From: G963708325 sp963708325
GTDB taxonomy: Bacteria; Actinomycetota; Thermoleophilia; Solirubrobacterales; 70-9
Direction: 5' to 3'
DNA length: 64,000 nt
Assembly: GCA_963708325.1 (NCBI GenBank)
Contig: OY970203.1
Span: 1,178,001 to 1,242,000, forward strand
In this document: piece by piece, positions 49,775 through 58,614 of the stretch
Layout: the number at the start of each line of letters is the position of its first letter
How positions within the stretch are numbered: position 1 is the stretch's first letter
Made by a program: the position numbers and the translations under genes
The notes under the pieces: generated by a model
The model's input: only the letters and a program-made list of their open reading frames with translations
What the model was told of the DNA's origin: nothing
Database searches by the model: none

Positions 49775-50583
49775 GCGCACTGCCCGCAGGCGCCGAGTCG
49801 CGCCGTTTCCTCGATCTCACCGTCACCCTGGCCGTGACCCGGTTCAAGCTGCGCTACTTCGGCAACGCGCTCGGCTACTTCTGGACACTGGCCAAGCCGC
49901 TGCTTCTGTTCGGCGTGCTCTACGTGGCGTTCACCAAGGTGCTGCGGTTCGGCGGGGCAATCCCCCATTACCCCGCCTACCTGATCACGGCGATCGTCCT
50001 GTTCAGCTACTTCCAGGAGGCGACGATCTCGTCGGTGACCTCGCTGGTCGACCAGGCATCGCTGGTCCGCAAGATCCCGATGCCGCTGATGGCGATACCG
50101 CTGTCGCTGTCGCTGCACTCGGCGTTCAACCTGGCGCTGAATCTGATCGCGGCGCTCGTCTTCGTCCTCGCCAGCGGGGTGGCGGTCAGCTGGACCTGGC
50201 TGGAGCTGCCGCTGCTCGTGATCGTGCTCGTCACGTTCACCACCGCGGTCGCCGCCCTGATCGCCAACCTCTATGTCCAGTTCCGCGACATGGCGCCGAT
50301 CTGGGAGGTGATCTCCCAGCTTCTTTTCTGGGGGACGCCGGTGGTCTACACGATCGACTTCGTCCACGGCGAGGTCGCGAGACGGCTGATGATGTGCAAC
50401 CCGCTGGCGGTGATCGAGACGCAGATGCGCCACGCCCTGATCGACCCCTCGGCGCCGAGCGCCGCCGAGGCGATCGGCGGCGCCGCCTGGCTGCTGGTCC
50501 CGGCGGGGGTCGTGATCGGCCTGCTCGCGCTGAGCGTCCGCCTGCATCGCAGAATCGGGCCGCGCATAGCCGAAAGCGTCTGA
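49771..50583 (+). CDS. wzm: polysaccharide ABC transporter permease (Wzm-like)
   Basis: 270 residues, six TM helices, ABC-2 type with the N-terminal amphipathic segment LAVTRFKLRYFGNALGYFWT. The LFWGTPVVYTIDFV segment is typical of polysaccharide and teichoic acid exporters. It moves lipid-linked glycan across the cytoplasmic membrane with the Wzt partner. Overlaps Wzt by ATGA and the next gene by a single base (TGATG). Confidence 0.9.
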   Translation: MSALPAGAESRRFLDLTVTLAVTRFKLRYFGNALGYFWTLAKPLLLFGVLYVAFTKVLRFGGAIPHYPAYLITAIVLFSYFQEATISSVTSLVDQASLVRKIPMPLMAIPLSLSLHSAFNLALNLIAALVFVLASGVAVSWTWLELPLLVIVLVTFTTAVAALIANLYVQFRDMAPIWEVISQLLFWGTPVVYTIDFVHGEVARRLMMCNPLAVIETQMRHALIDPSAPSAAEAIGGAAWLLVPAGVVIGLLALSVRLHRRIGPRIAESV

Positions 50584-53330
50584 TGGAGGCGGGCGCGCCG
50601 AAGGAGGGCCAGGAGCTCGCCGACGCCGTCGCCGCGGGCCGCGCCGTGATCCATTGCCAGGCTCCGGCGATCGACGAGGGCGCGGCGATCGACGCGTCGG
50701 CGATCGTGCTCGGATGGGCCTGGTCGCCTGCCGGGATCGAGTCGGTGGAGCTGACGATCGACGGCGTCGTCAAGCTGCCGCTGAGACGCGGGCTCTACCG
50801 TCCCGACGTCGCGCGGCTGCTCGACGTCGACAGCACGGCGCTCGGCTTCGCCGAGTACATCGACACGTCGGGATGGGCGCCGGGCGAGCACGCCGTCTCG
50901 GTGGCCGCGATCGACGGCCGCGGGCGGGTCGCGCGTCACGCAGGCTCGGTCTCGGCGGGCAGAGACGAACCCTACCGGGCATGGCGGCGGCGAACGGGGG
51001 GATTCGCGCGCGAGGGGCGCAGCGCGCGGCCCGGCGGCCTCGTGCACGAGGACGGATCCGATCTGCGGCCGGCGCTGCGCAGAATCGCCGCTCGGCACAG
51101 CGGGCACGTGCTGATCGCCGGCACGAACGGCGAGCTGGCGCCGCGGGCACGGGGGCGAGTCGCCGGGGCGTTTCGCGGCCGTCCCCCTCCCGACCTCGTC
51201 TACGCCGACGAGGACGCGATTGTCGCCGACGGAAGGCGGGGCGCCGACTACCTCAAGCCGGGCTGGTCGCCGGAGCTGCTGCTCAGCACCGACTACGTCG
51301 GGCCGCTGGTCGGCGTCGGGCCGCGGGCCGCCCGCGCCGCGCTGGACAGCGACCCCGGCCCGCTGACGACCATCTACGAGCTGATGCTGCTCGTCGTCGA
51401 CGCCGGCCTGCGCGTCGAGCGCATTCCCGAGGTGCTGTTCACCTCCGCGGCGCCACGCCGACCGGCCGACGAGGGGCGGGTGCGGGAGGCGATCGAGGCG
51501 CTGGGCGCTCGCCGCGGTCTGCGGCCGCGGATCGAGGACACCGGCCGCCCCGGCGCCCGCCACGCCGGCTGGGAGCTGCGCGGTGAGCCCTGCGTCAGCA
51601 TTGTGATCCCGACCGCGTACACGGGGCGGATGCTCGACCGCTGCCTCGCTTCGGTCCGGGAGCGCTCCACCTACAGCAACCTCGAGGTCGTGCTCGTGGA
51701 CTCCAGCGCGGGCGCGCTTCCCGCCGACCTTCCGGCGCTGCGCGGAGTCGAGCACTCGATCGTCGCCTGCGAGGGCGCCTTCAACTACTCGAGGGCGTGC
51801 AACCTCGGTGCCGCCGCGGCCACCGGCGACTACCTGCTGTTCGCCAACGACGACGTCGAGGTGACGACGGCCGACTGGATCGAGCGACTGCTCGAGCATG
51901 CCCAGATCGACGGCGTCGGCCCGGTCGGCGCCAAGCTCACCTACCCCGATGGGACGATCCAGCACGCCGGCGTGAACCTCGCCCCGATCGCGGGCGGCGC
52001 CGCGCACATGTTCGCCCTGCTGCCCGGGTGCGCGGGCGGATATCAGGGCCTTCTCGGCCTCACGCGCAACTGCACGGCCGTCACCGCGGCCTGCGTGATG
52101 ATCGACGCCGGCCTGTTCGGGGAGCTGGACGGGTTCGAAGAGTCGCTGGTGATGGAGTTCGGCGACGTCGACCTGTGCGTGCGGGCGACGGAGGCCGGTC
52201 GCCGGGTCGTGTGGACGCCGCGGGCCGAGCTGATCCACCACGAGGCGGCGTCGCGGGGGATGGGCTCGCACGCCGCCGACGCGGAGCGCTTCATGGCCCG
52301 CTGGCGGGACAGGTTCGCGGACGGCGACCCGCTGTACCATCCCGCCTTCCTCATCTACCCCAGCTTCGAGTACCAGACTCCGGTGAGCGCGAAGGTGAGC
52401 GAGAGGGTCCACGCCAGCCCCGCGGAAGGGGCGGGCGAACGGCCATCCCCGGAGAGATTCGTCCCCGAGGGGGAGGGGCGAGCCCGCCTCGTCGAAGCAG
52501 AGCACCAGACCCGCTACCGGTGGGCGGCACAGGTGGCGGGCGGGCGCCAGGTACTCGATGCCGGCTGCGGCGCGGGCTACGGATCCGCCGTCCTGGCGGC
52601 GGCCGGAGCGCTGGGCGTGATCGGCATCGACGTCTCCCCGGAGGCGGTCGAGGCCGCGGCCCGAGAGCACGGCGCGGCGGCGGAGTTCCGCGCCGCCGAC
52701 CTCGAGGACCTGCCGTTCGAGGACGCGTCGTTCGACCTGGTCACCTGCTTCGAGGCGATCGAGCACGTCGCCGACTCCGATCGCGCCCTGGACGAGCTGC
52801 GGCGCGTGCTGCGCCCGGGCGGCCTGCTGCTGATCTCCTCGCCGAACCGCGGCGTGTACCTACCCGGCAACCCGTGGCACGTGCACGAGTTCCGCCCCGA
52901 GGAGTTGCGCGACTCGCTGGGAGCGCGCTTCGCCAACGTCGCCCTGTACCGCCAGCAGGCGAACCTGGCCAGCTCGATCACGGACGACTCCGGCTTCACC
53001 ACCGATGATCCCGGCGTCGTCGTCGTCGGCGGTGTCCGCCGGGTCGTCGCCGGCGAGCCGGGCCGCGAGCTGTACACGGTTGCGGCGGCGAGCGACCACG
53101 CGCTGCCCGAGCTGGAGGGGGCGGTCGTGATCACCAACCTCTTCGACCTCGCCGCCCTATGGGAGCTGGCGTTCGACGCCTCGCATCGCGCCTGGGAGGC
53201 GGAGGCAGACAGCGACGCCCTCCGCGACTCGCTGGAGCAGCTGAAGCGCTCTCCCAGCTGGCGGATCACCGCGCCGCTTCGTGGCCTCAAGCGCGCGCTG
53301 CGCCGGCCACGGGCGCGGAGGCGCACTTGA
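50583..53330 (+). CDS. GT2 glycosyltransferase fused to SAM methyltransferase
   Basis: 915 residues, ATG overlapping the permease stop. Domains: beta-sandwich module (about 40-130; VLGWAWSPAGIESVEL), O-antigen-type GT2 part (about 150-600; CVSIVIPTAYTG, YLLFANDDVEV, LVMEFGDVDLCV), then a class I methyltransferase (about 650-830; VLDAGCGAGYG, FDLVTCFEAIEHV). The end carries PSWRITAPLRGLK. This joins sugar addition and methylation in one protein, as expected for decoration or chain capping. Confidence 0.85.
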   Translation: MEAGAPKEGQELADAVAAGRAVIHCQAPAIDEGAAIDASAIVLGWAWSPAGIESVELTIDGVVKLPLRRGLYRPDVARLLDVDSTALGFAEYIDTSGWAPGEHAVSVAAIDGRGRVARHAGSVSAGRDEPYRAWRRRTGGFAREGRSARPGGLVHEDGSDLRPALRRIAARHSGHVLIAGTNGELAPRARGRVAGAFRGRPPPDLVYADEDAIVADGRRGADYLKPGWSPELLLSTDYVGPLVGVGPRAARAALDSDPGPLTTIYELMLLVVDAGLRVERIPEVLFTSAAPRRPADEGRVREAIEALGARRGLRPRIEDTGRPGARHAGWELRGEPCVSIVIPTAYTGRMLDRCLASVRERSTYSNLEVVLVDSSAGALPADLPALRGVEHSIVACEGAFNYSRACNLGAAAATGDYLLFANDDVEVTTADWIERLLEHAQIDGVGPVGAKLTYPDGTIQHAGVNLAPIAGGAAHMFALLPGCAGGYQGLLGLTRNCTAVTAACVMIDAGLFGELDGFEESLVMEFGDVDLCVRATEAGRRVVWTPRAELIHHEAASRGMGSHAADAERFMARWRDRFADGDPLYHPAFLIYPSFEYQTPVSAKVSERVHASPAEGAGERPSPERFVPEGEGRARLVEAEHQTRYRWAAQVAGGRQVLDAGCGAGYGSAVLAAAGALGVIGIDVSPEAVEAAAREHGAAAEFRAADLEDLPFEDASFDLVTCFEAIEHVADSDRALDELRRVLRPGGLLLISSPNRGVYLPGNPWHVHEFRPEELRDSLGARFANVALYRQQANLASSITDDSGFTTDDPGVVVVGGVRRVVAGEPGRELYTVAAASDHALPELEGAVVITNLFDLAALWELAFDASHRAWEAEADSDALRDSLEQLKRSPSWRITAPLRGLKRALRRPRARRRT

Positions 53331-54127
53331 TCCGGCTGTTCCGCCGCTCGCGGGGCGCCCGCGAGCCGTCCCCCGAGCTGGAGAGCGAGCTCGATCGCGA
53401 GCCGCTCTGGATGTACCCGTGGGAGGTCGGGGACCGTGTCGCCCCGCTGCTAAATCCCGAGCTGCCCGACGTCCACCGCACCCGCGCCGAGATGATCGAG
53501 GGACCGGTGCGCGAGGCGCTCGCCGCCGCGGGCCCGGACGCGACGGCGATCGACGTCGCCTGCAGCGAGGGCTGGTTCTCCCAGCGCCTGCTCGATTGGG
53601 GCGCCGCGCGCGTGATCGGGGTGGACGTGCGCGAGTCCAACGTGCGGCGCGCGGCACTGGTCCGCGACCACCTCGGGATCGACGCCGAGCGTCTCTCGTT
53701 CGAGCGCTCCGACGTCTACGACCTCGACCCGGCGAAGCTCGGGCGCTTCGACGTGGTCCTCTGCCTGGGCCTCGTCTACCACCTCGAGAACCCGGTCGGC
53801 GCGGTGCGAATCGTGCGAGCCCTCACCGGGGGAGCCTGCATGATCGAGAGCCAGCTGACTCGCCAGAACGAGCCGATCGAGCATGGCTGGGGCGTGACCG
53901 ACGTGACTGTCCCCGCCGAACCGAGCTTCGCCGGGTTCGTCGAGCCCGGGCAGGACACCAATCCCGCGGCATCGATCGGGGGGATCATCAGCCTCGTGCC
54001 GAACCGCGCCGCAATGGAGGCGATGGCGCGAGTGGCGGGATTCGAGTCCGTCGAGTTCCTGACGGCCGGGCGAGGACACAACAAGCAGTACGTGATCGGC
54101 GACCGCGCGATCGTGGTCGCTCGTTGA
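53327..54127 (+). CDS. SAM methyltransferase (DUF1698/CmoB-like fold)
   Basis: 266 residues from a TTG that overlaps the upstream stop (TTGA). Motif I AIDVACSEGWFSQRLL, then VIGVDVRESNVRRA and LCLGLVYHLENP; YHLE-type signatures occur in CmoB-like and glycan methyltransferases. The N-terminal half of the protein encoded at 58614 is a close paralogue (AIDLACNEGWFSHRLL). Position in the export operon suggests a sugar methyltransferase. Confidence 0.78.
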   Translation: MIRLFRRSRGAREPSPELESELDREPLWMYPWEVGDRVAPLLNPELPDVHRTRAEMIEGPVREALAAAGPDATAIDVACSEGWFSQRLLDWGAARVIGVDVRESNVRRAALVRDHLGIDAERLSFERSDVYDLDPAKLGRFDVVLCLGLVYHLENPVGAVRIVRALTGGACMIESQLTRQNEPIEHGWGVTDVTVPAEPSFAGFVEPGQDTNPAASIGGIISLVPNRAAMEAMARVAGFESVEFLTAGRGHNKQYVIGDRAIVVAR

Positions 54128-55080
54128 GCCCCCAACGGCGCTTCGAGCTGCCACCGCTCGCGCTCGCCGAGCGCAGCGGGCCGCTGCGGCTGGGCACCGA
54201 CAACCCCGCCTACGCCGTCCTCTCCGAGCTGGACTGGTGGAAGCCCGAGGACCCGCTGGAGCGATACGAGCTCCTCGGCGCCACGGTCCACGATCAGATC
54301 CTCGCCGCCCTCCCCTCTGGATGGTCGCTCGACGGCGGCCGGATGCTCGACTTCGGCTGCGGGACGGGCCGGGTGATGCGGCATTTCGCCGCCGAGGCCG
54401 AGACCGGCGAGGTGTGGGGCTGCGACATAGACAGACCCAGCATCGAGTGGGCGCAGCAGCGCCTCTGCCCCCCGTTTCGATGTCTGCACAACGGGCTCGA
54501 GCCGCCGCTTCCGTTCGAGGACGGCCACTTCGACCTCGTGCTGGCGCTCTCCGTGTTCACCCACATAGTCGATTCGTGGAGCGAATGGCTGCTCGAGGTA
54601 CGCCGAATCCTGAAGCCCGACGGGCTCCTGTTCGCATCCTTCCTCGGAGGCGGGGCTTTTCTGTGGGAGGACCTCGACGAGGAGTGGGATGAGGACGTCG
54701 TGGGCATGCGCGTCCTGCGGCCCTGGCTGACCCCCCAGGAGGGCGGCCCCAACGTCTACCACTCACGCTGGTGGCTGCAGAGCCACTGGGGCAGGGCGTT
54801 CGAGGTGCTCGACATCGAACCCGACGGCCTCGCGTTCCCCTCCGGCCATGGCCACGGGTGGGTGCTGCTTCGCCCCCGCGGCGGCAACGTCGACCCCGAC
54901 GACCTCCAGCGCGACGAGCCCGGCGAGCCCCGCGAGTGGCGATCCCGCCGCCATGCCCACGCCGCCGCCGCCGCCGAGATGCGAGCCGTTCACCACGGCT
55001 ACGAGGACAGCCTGAGCTGGCGCCTCACCGAGCCGCTGCGGCGGCTCCGCGCCGCCGGCCGCCGCGCCCGCCGGCGATGA
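54124..55080 (+). CDS. SAM methyltransferase with SWRxTxPLR tail
   Basis: 318 residues from a TTG overlapping the upstream stop. Motif I MLDFGCGTGRVMRHF, GCDIDRPSIEW, LALSVFTHIVDSW and the signature VYHSRWWLQSHWGRAF. The tail reads LSWRLTEPLRRLR. It is paralogous to the genes at 47488 and 55077, so a local gene family has formed by duplication. Confidence 0.8.
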   Translation: MSPQRRFELPPLALAERSGPLRLGTDNPAYAVLSELDWWKPEDPLERYELLGATVHDQILAALPSGWSLDGGRMLDFGCGTGRVMRHFAAEAETGEVWGCDIDRPSIEWAQQRLCPPFRCLHNGLEPPLPFEDGHFDLVLALSVFTHIVDSWSEWLLEVRRILKPDGLLFASFLGGGAFLWEDLDEEWDEDVVGMRVLRPWLTPQEGGPNVYHSRWWLQSHWGRAFEVLDIEPDGLAFPSGHGHGWVLLRPRGGNVDPDDLQRDEPGEPREWRSRRHAHAAAAAEMRAVHHGYEDSLSWRLTEPLRRLRAAGRRARRR

Positions 55081-56060
55081 CGGCGCCGCTTCCGCCGATC
55101 GAGCTGTGCGCGGGCGGCATGCCGATCGAGCACACGGACGCCCATCCGCCCGAGAGCGAGCTGGGGCGCCACCTCGCGGAGACACGCTGGTTCGACCCCG
55201 ACGACCCGTATCGATCTTACGAGCGCGCCGGTGCCGAGCTGCGAGGGGCGATCCTCGGGCTGCTGCCGCCGGACTGGTCGTTCGAGGGCAGGCGGGTGCT
55301 CGACTTCGGCTGCGGCGCCGGGCGCATCCTTCGCCACTTTCTTGCCGAGGCGGGCTCCGCCGAGATCTGGGGCAGCGACATAGACCGCCCTTCGATCGAG
55401 TGGCTGCAGGCGAACCTATGCCCGCCCCTGCACGCGACTCTCAACGACGAGGAGCCTCCGCTGCCGTTCGACGACGGCTGCTTCGACCTCGTCTGGGCCT
55501 ACTCGGTGTTCACCCATCTGACCGAATCCTGGTCGCGCTGGGCGTGTGAGCTTCATCGCGTCCTCGCCGACGGCGGGCTGCTGATCGCCACGTTCGTCAG
55601 TGCCGAGATGGCGTCTTTCTTCCTCGGCCGCCCCTTTGAGCAGGACCGCACCGGGATGCTGGTCAGGTGGGCCGGGGCGCCCTGGACGATCGGCGGGCCG
55701 CTCGCGATCCACTCCGAGTGGTGGATCCGCGCCCACTGGGGGCGCGCCTTCGACGTTCTCAGCCTGGGACCGATCGCGACGTCGGATCCGCCCTCGATCC
55801 GCCAGACCGCGGCCGTGCTGCGGCGCCGCGACGCGGCCGTGGACGCGGAGCGCCTGGAGGCTCCCGAGCCCGATGAGGACCGCGAGATCGCCGCCAGGCG
55901 GGAGCAGATTCGCGACCTCAGCCTCAGCGCCATCGCGGAGGACGCTGCCGATCGCCGCCGGGTCGCGGAGCTGACCGCCGAGCGGGAGCGGGCCTGGGAG
56001 GAGTACGCGGAGGCGATGGGCCGGCGCGATCGCGGCCCGGGCCTACCGCCGGCGAACTAG
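55077..56060 (+). CDS. SAM methyltransferase, paralogue of the two preceding
   Basis: 327 residues; ATG overlaps the upstream stop (ATGA). Motif I VLDFGCGAGRILRHF, GSDIDRPSIEW, WAYSVFTHLTESW and IHSEWWIRAHWGRAF. A long charged helix (about 260-315) follows, but the SWRxTxPLR tail is absent. The last 18 bp overlap the convergent glycosyltransferase gene. Confidence 0.8.
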   Translation: MTAPLPPIELCAGGMPIEHTDAHPPESELGRHLAETRWFDPDDPYRSYERAGAELRGAILGLLPPDWSFEGRRVLDFGCGAGRILRHFLAEAGSAEIWGSDIDRPSIEWLQANLCPPLHATLNDEEPPLPFDDGCFDLVWAYSVFTHLTESWSRWACELHRVLADGGLLIATFVSAEMASFFLGRPFEQDRTGMLVRWAGAPWTIGGPLAIHSEWWIRAHWGRAFDVLSLGPIATSDPPSIRQTAAVLRRRDAAVDAERLEAPEPDEDREIAARREQIRDLSLSAIAEDAADRRRVAELTAERERAWEEYAEAMGRRDRGPGLPPAN

Positions 56061-56717
56061 CTCCCGTGCACCGCGCGCCGCCCACTTGCGCCGAAACGCC
56101 AGGTTCGCCCGCACCCAGGCGTCGCGATCGCCGATCCCGCCGCGGGCGTAATGGATCACGTGCAGGTCGTCGACGACCACCCGCCGGCCTCGCGCCAGGG
56201 CCTGGAAGCAGATGTCGGAGTCGTATCCGTGAAAGTCGGACAGCTCCTCATCGAAGCGCAGCTCCCGAGCCGCCCACGGCGACATCACCATCAGCAGGCC
56301 GTCGACGACGTCGACCTCGTGAAAGCCGGCCGACAGCTCGGCCGGCCGCCAGCTGGTGGCGGTCAGAAACGGCGCATCCACGCGGCCGAAGCCCTCGCCG
56401 TCCCACCAGGCGATGCTGTTCACATGCCGCGCCCCGATCGGTCCCACGATCGCGATGCTCGGGTCCTCGAGCCGCCTCCGCACCTTCGCGACGAAGTCGG
56501 GATCCGCGATCTCGACGTCCTCGTGGAGCAGGACCAGCGCCTCGAGGTCGGAGCGATCGGAGACCGCCGCGATCGCGCGGTTGAGGCGCGACTGCAGCGA
56601 GCCGCGCCCGCGCTCGTCGATCACCACGGAGTCGGGCTCGACCACCCGCTCGATGCCCGGCAGCGCCCAGCGCCGCCAGCGCTCGTCGGACACGACCGAT
56701 GCCGCGAAGGCGATCAC
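56043..56717 (-). CDS. StrF-like GT2-fold glycosyltransferase
   Basis: 224 residues from a GTG at 56717 preceded by GGAG. The LVLLHEDVEIADPDF, VGPIGARHVNSIAWW and HGYDSDICFQA segments fit the Glyco_tranf_2_5 (StrF) family, a GT-A-like fold with an HEDV acidic motif. Minus-strand gene set between two plus-strand methyltransferase genes, overlapping the first at its 3' end. Sugar unknown. Confidence 0.75.
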   Translation of the reverse strand: MIAFAASVVSDERWRRWALPGIERVVEPDSVVIDERGRGSLQSRLNRAIAAVSDRSDLEALVLLHEDVEIADPDFVAKVRRRLEDPSIAIVGPIGARHVNSIAWWDGEGFGRVDAPFLTATSWRPAELSAGFHEVDVVDGLLMVMSPWAARELRFDEELSDFHGYDSDICFQALARGRRVVVDDLHVIHYARGGIGDRDAWVRANLAFRRKWAARGARELVRRR

Positions 56718-56792
56718 GACGGCTCCGGCGCGATGTTCGGCTCGAGCTCCACCGGGGCCCAAACCTAGATCATCCGACGCGCCCCGCGTGGG

Positions 56793-56798
56793 TACGAT
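56793..56798 (+). promoter_or_regulatory. -10-like hexamer of the module/methyltransferase gene at 56806
   Basis: TACGAT ending 7 nt before the ATG, giving a near-leaderless start for the last two genes of the methyltransferase array. Confidence 0.4.
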
Positions 56799-56805
56799 CA
56801 GGCCG

Positions 56806-58614
56806 ATGGGCGTGCTTGAACGCAGGCGTGAGAGACGGGCCGCCAGGGCGCTGGGCGAGCCCGTCGTGCGCTGCCTCTCCCCGCTCGACGCCGAGCAGCC
56901 GATCGCCCACAACGCGCTCCTGATTCGCGGCTACGCGCTCGGGCCCAACCCGATCGCGGAGGCGTTTCTGGAGGTCGACGGCTCGCGGATCCCGCTGCCC
57001 TACGGAAGCGAGAGCCCCGAGGCCCGCAGCGCCTTTCCCGGCATTCGCGCCGCCGAGCAGGCCGGCTTCGAGTGGCGCCTCGACACCTCGGCCTGGTCAC
57101 CGGGAACGCACACGATCTCGATCGGGGCGATTGACGATGCCGGCGCCACGGCGGCGTGGCGCGGCGACATCGAGGCGATTCCGTTCGAGGCGCCCGTCAC
57201 CGGGCTCGACCAGCTCGCCGAGGGGATCCGCGCCGGGTTCACCCGGATGCAGCTGGAGGCGCCGGCGCCCGGCGCCGCGATCGCGAGGGGCGAGTACTTC
57301 GAGGCACGAGGCTGGGCCTACTGCCGCGCCGGGATTCGCGAAGTCGTGATCACGATCGACGACAGGCTGCGGTTCGCCGCCAACCACGGCCTGCGGCGCG
57401 ACGACCTCGACGGAGCCGTTCCCGGAGTCGACCTCAGCCGGTCCGGATTCACCGTGCGGATCGATCCCCGCGTCCTCGACTCCGGCGAGCACGTGATCAC
57501 CGCCGTGGCAATCGGAGAGGACGATGGCCGCCCGATCGGGATGCGATGGACATTCGTCGTCGCGTCGCCCGAGTCCGTGCCCTCCGCCCGGCCCGAGCAA
57601 CCCGAGATCGTCCGCGACCTCGCCGAGGCGAAGCTGACGATCAGCCCGGCCGCCGAGCAGGACGCTCGGACGCCGGAGGCGACGGCGTTCGAGCGCTTCG
57701 TCCCCGAGGTCCACGGCGGCCAGCTGATCGACGCCGAGCACCAGGCCCGTTACCGCTGGGCGGCGCAGGCGGCGGCCGGTCGGCGCGCTCTCGACGCCGC
57801 CTGCGGCGCCGGCTACGGCACCGCGATCCTCGCCGCCGCCGGTGCAGCCAGCGCGATCGGCATCGACATCGAGGCGCGGGCGGTGCTGCAGGCCCGCGAG
57901 CGCCACCCCGGCCTCCGGTTCGAGGTCGCCGACCTGCACGAGCTGCCGTTCGGCGACACGACGTTCGACCTGATCGCCTGCTTCGAGGCGATCGAGCACG
58001 TCAGCGACCCCGAGCGGGCGCTGGACGAGATCAGGCGGGTGCTGGCACCCGACGGGCTGCTGCTGATCTCCTCGCCGAACCGCGGCGTCTTTCCACCCGG
58101 CCATCGCTGGCACGTCCACGAGTACAAGCCCGACGAGCTGGCGGAGACGCTGGGACGTCGCTTCGTCAACGTCCGCCTGCATCGCCAGCGCAGCCATCTG
58201 GCGACGATGGTCTCCGACGACGCGACCTTCGCGGTCGGCGATTCCGCCGCCGATCTGGGGGCGAGCGTGCGCAAGATCTCCGCCGACGTCCCCGGCGAGG
58301 AGCTGTATTCGCTCGCCGCCGCCAGCGACGCCCGGCTTCCCGAGCTGCGGTCGATCGCGATGCTGGCGAAGCAGGACTTCGACGTGCAAGCCTGGCACGG
58401 GTTGGCGAACGCGTGGCAGGCGCGCGCCGTGTGGGCCGAGTCGGAGGCCGCCGCCAGCCGCGCCGAGGCGGCGTTCGCCAACTACGAGAAGGTGCGCCTG
58501 ATCGAGCAGCTGGAGCCGGCTCGCGCCGCGCAGGCGACGCTCGACTCCGTCGTCTCGTCGGCGAGCTGGCGGCTGACGCGGCCCCTGCGCGCGTTGAAGC
58601 GGATCTTCCGCTGA
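56806..58614 (+). CDS. two beta-sandwich modules fused to SAM methyltransferase
   Basis: 602 residues. Two related beta-sandwich modules (about 30-125, LIRGYALGPNPIAEAFL; about 150-260, ARGWAYCRAGIREVVI) precede a class I methyltransferase (about 310-480; ALDAACGAGYGTAIL, FDLIACFEAIEHV, ISSPNRGVFPPGH) and a helical C-terminus ending ASWRLTRPLRALK. The methyltransferase part is a paralogue of the C-terminal part of the protein encoded at 50583, where the module is joined to a GT2 instead. Confidence 0.8.
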   Translation: MGVLERRRERRAARALGEPVVRCLSPLDAEQPIAHNALLIRGYALGPNPIAEAFLEVDGSRIPLPYGSESPEARSAFPGIRAAEQAGFEWRLDTSAWSPGTHTISIGAIDDAGATAAWRGDIEAIPFEAPVTGLDQLAEGIRAGFTRMQLEAPAPGAAIARGEYFEARGWAYCRAGIREVVITIDDRLRFAANHGLRRDDLDGAVPGVDLSRSGFTVRIDPRVLDSGEHVITAVAIGEDDGRPIGMRWTFVVASPESVPSARPEQPEIVRDLAEAKLTISPAAEQDARTPEATAFERFVPEVHGGQLIDAEHQARYRWAAQAAAGRRALDAACGAGYGTAILAAAGAASAIGIDIEARAVLQARERHPGLRFEVADLHELPFGDTTFDLIACFEAIEHVSDPERALDEIRRVLAPDGLLLISSPNRGVFPPGHRWHVHEYKPDELAETLGRRFVNVRLHRQRSHLATMVSDDATFAVGDSAADLGASVRKISADVPGEELYSLAAASDARLPELRSIAMLAKQDFDVQAWHGLANAWQARAVWAESEAAASRAEAAFANYEKVRLIEQLEPARAAQATLDSVVSSASWRLTRPLRALKRIFR

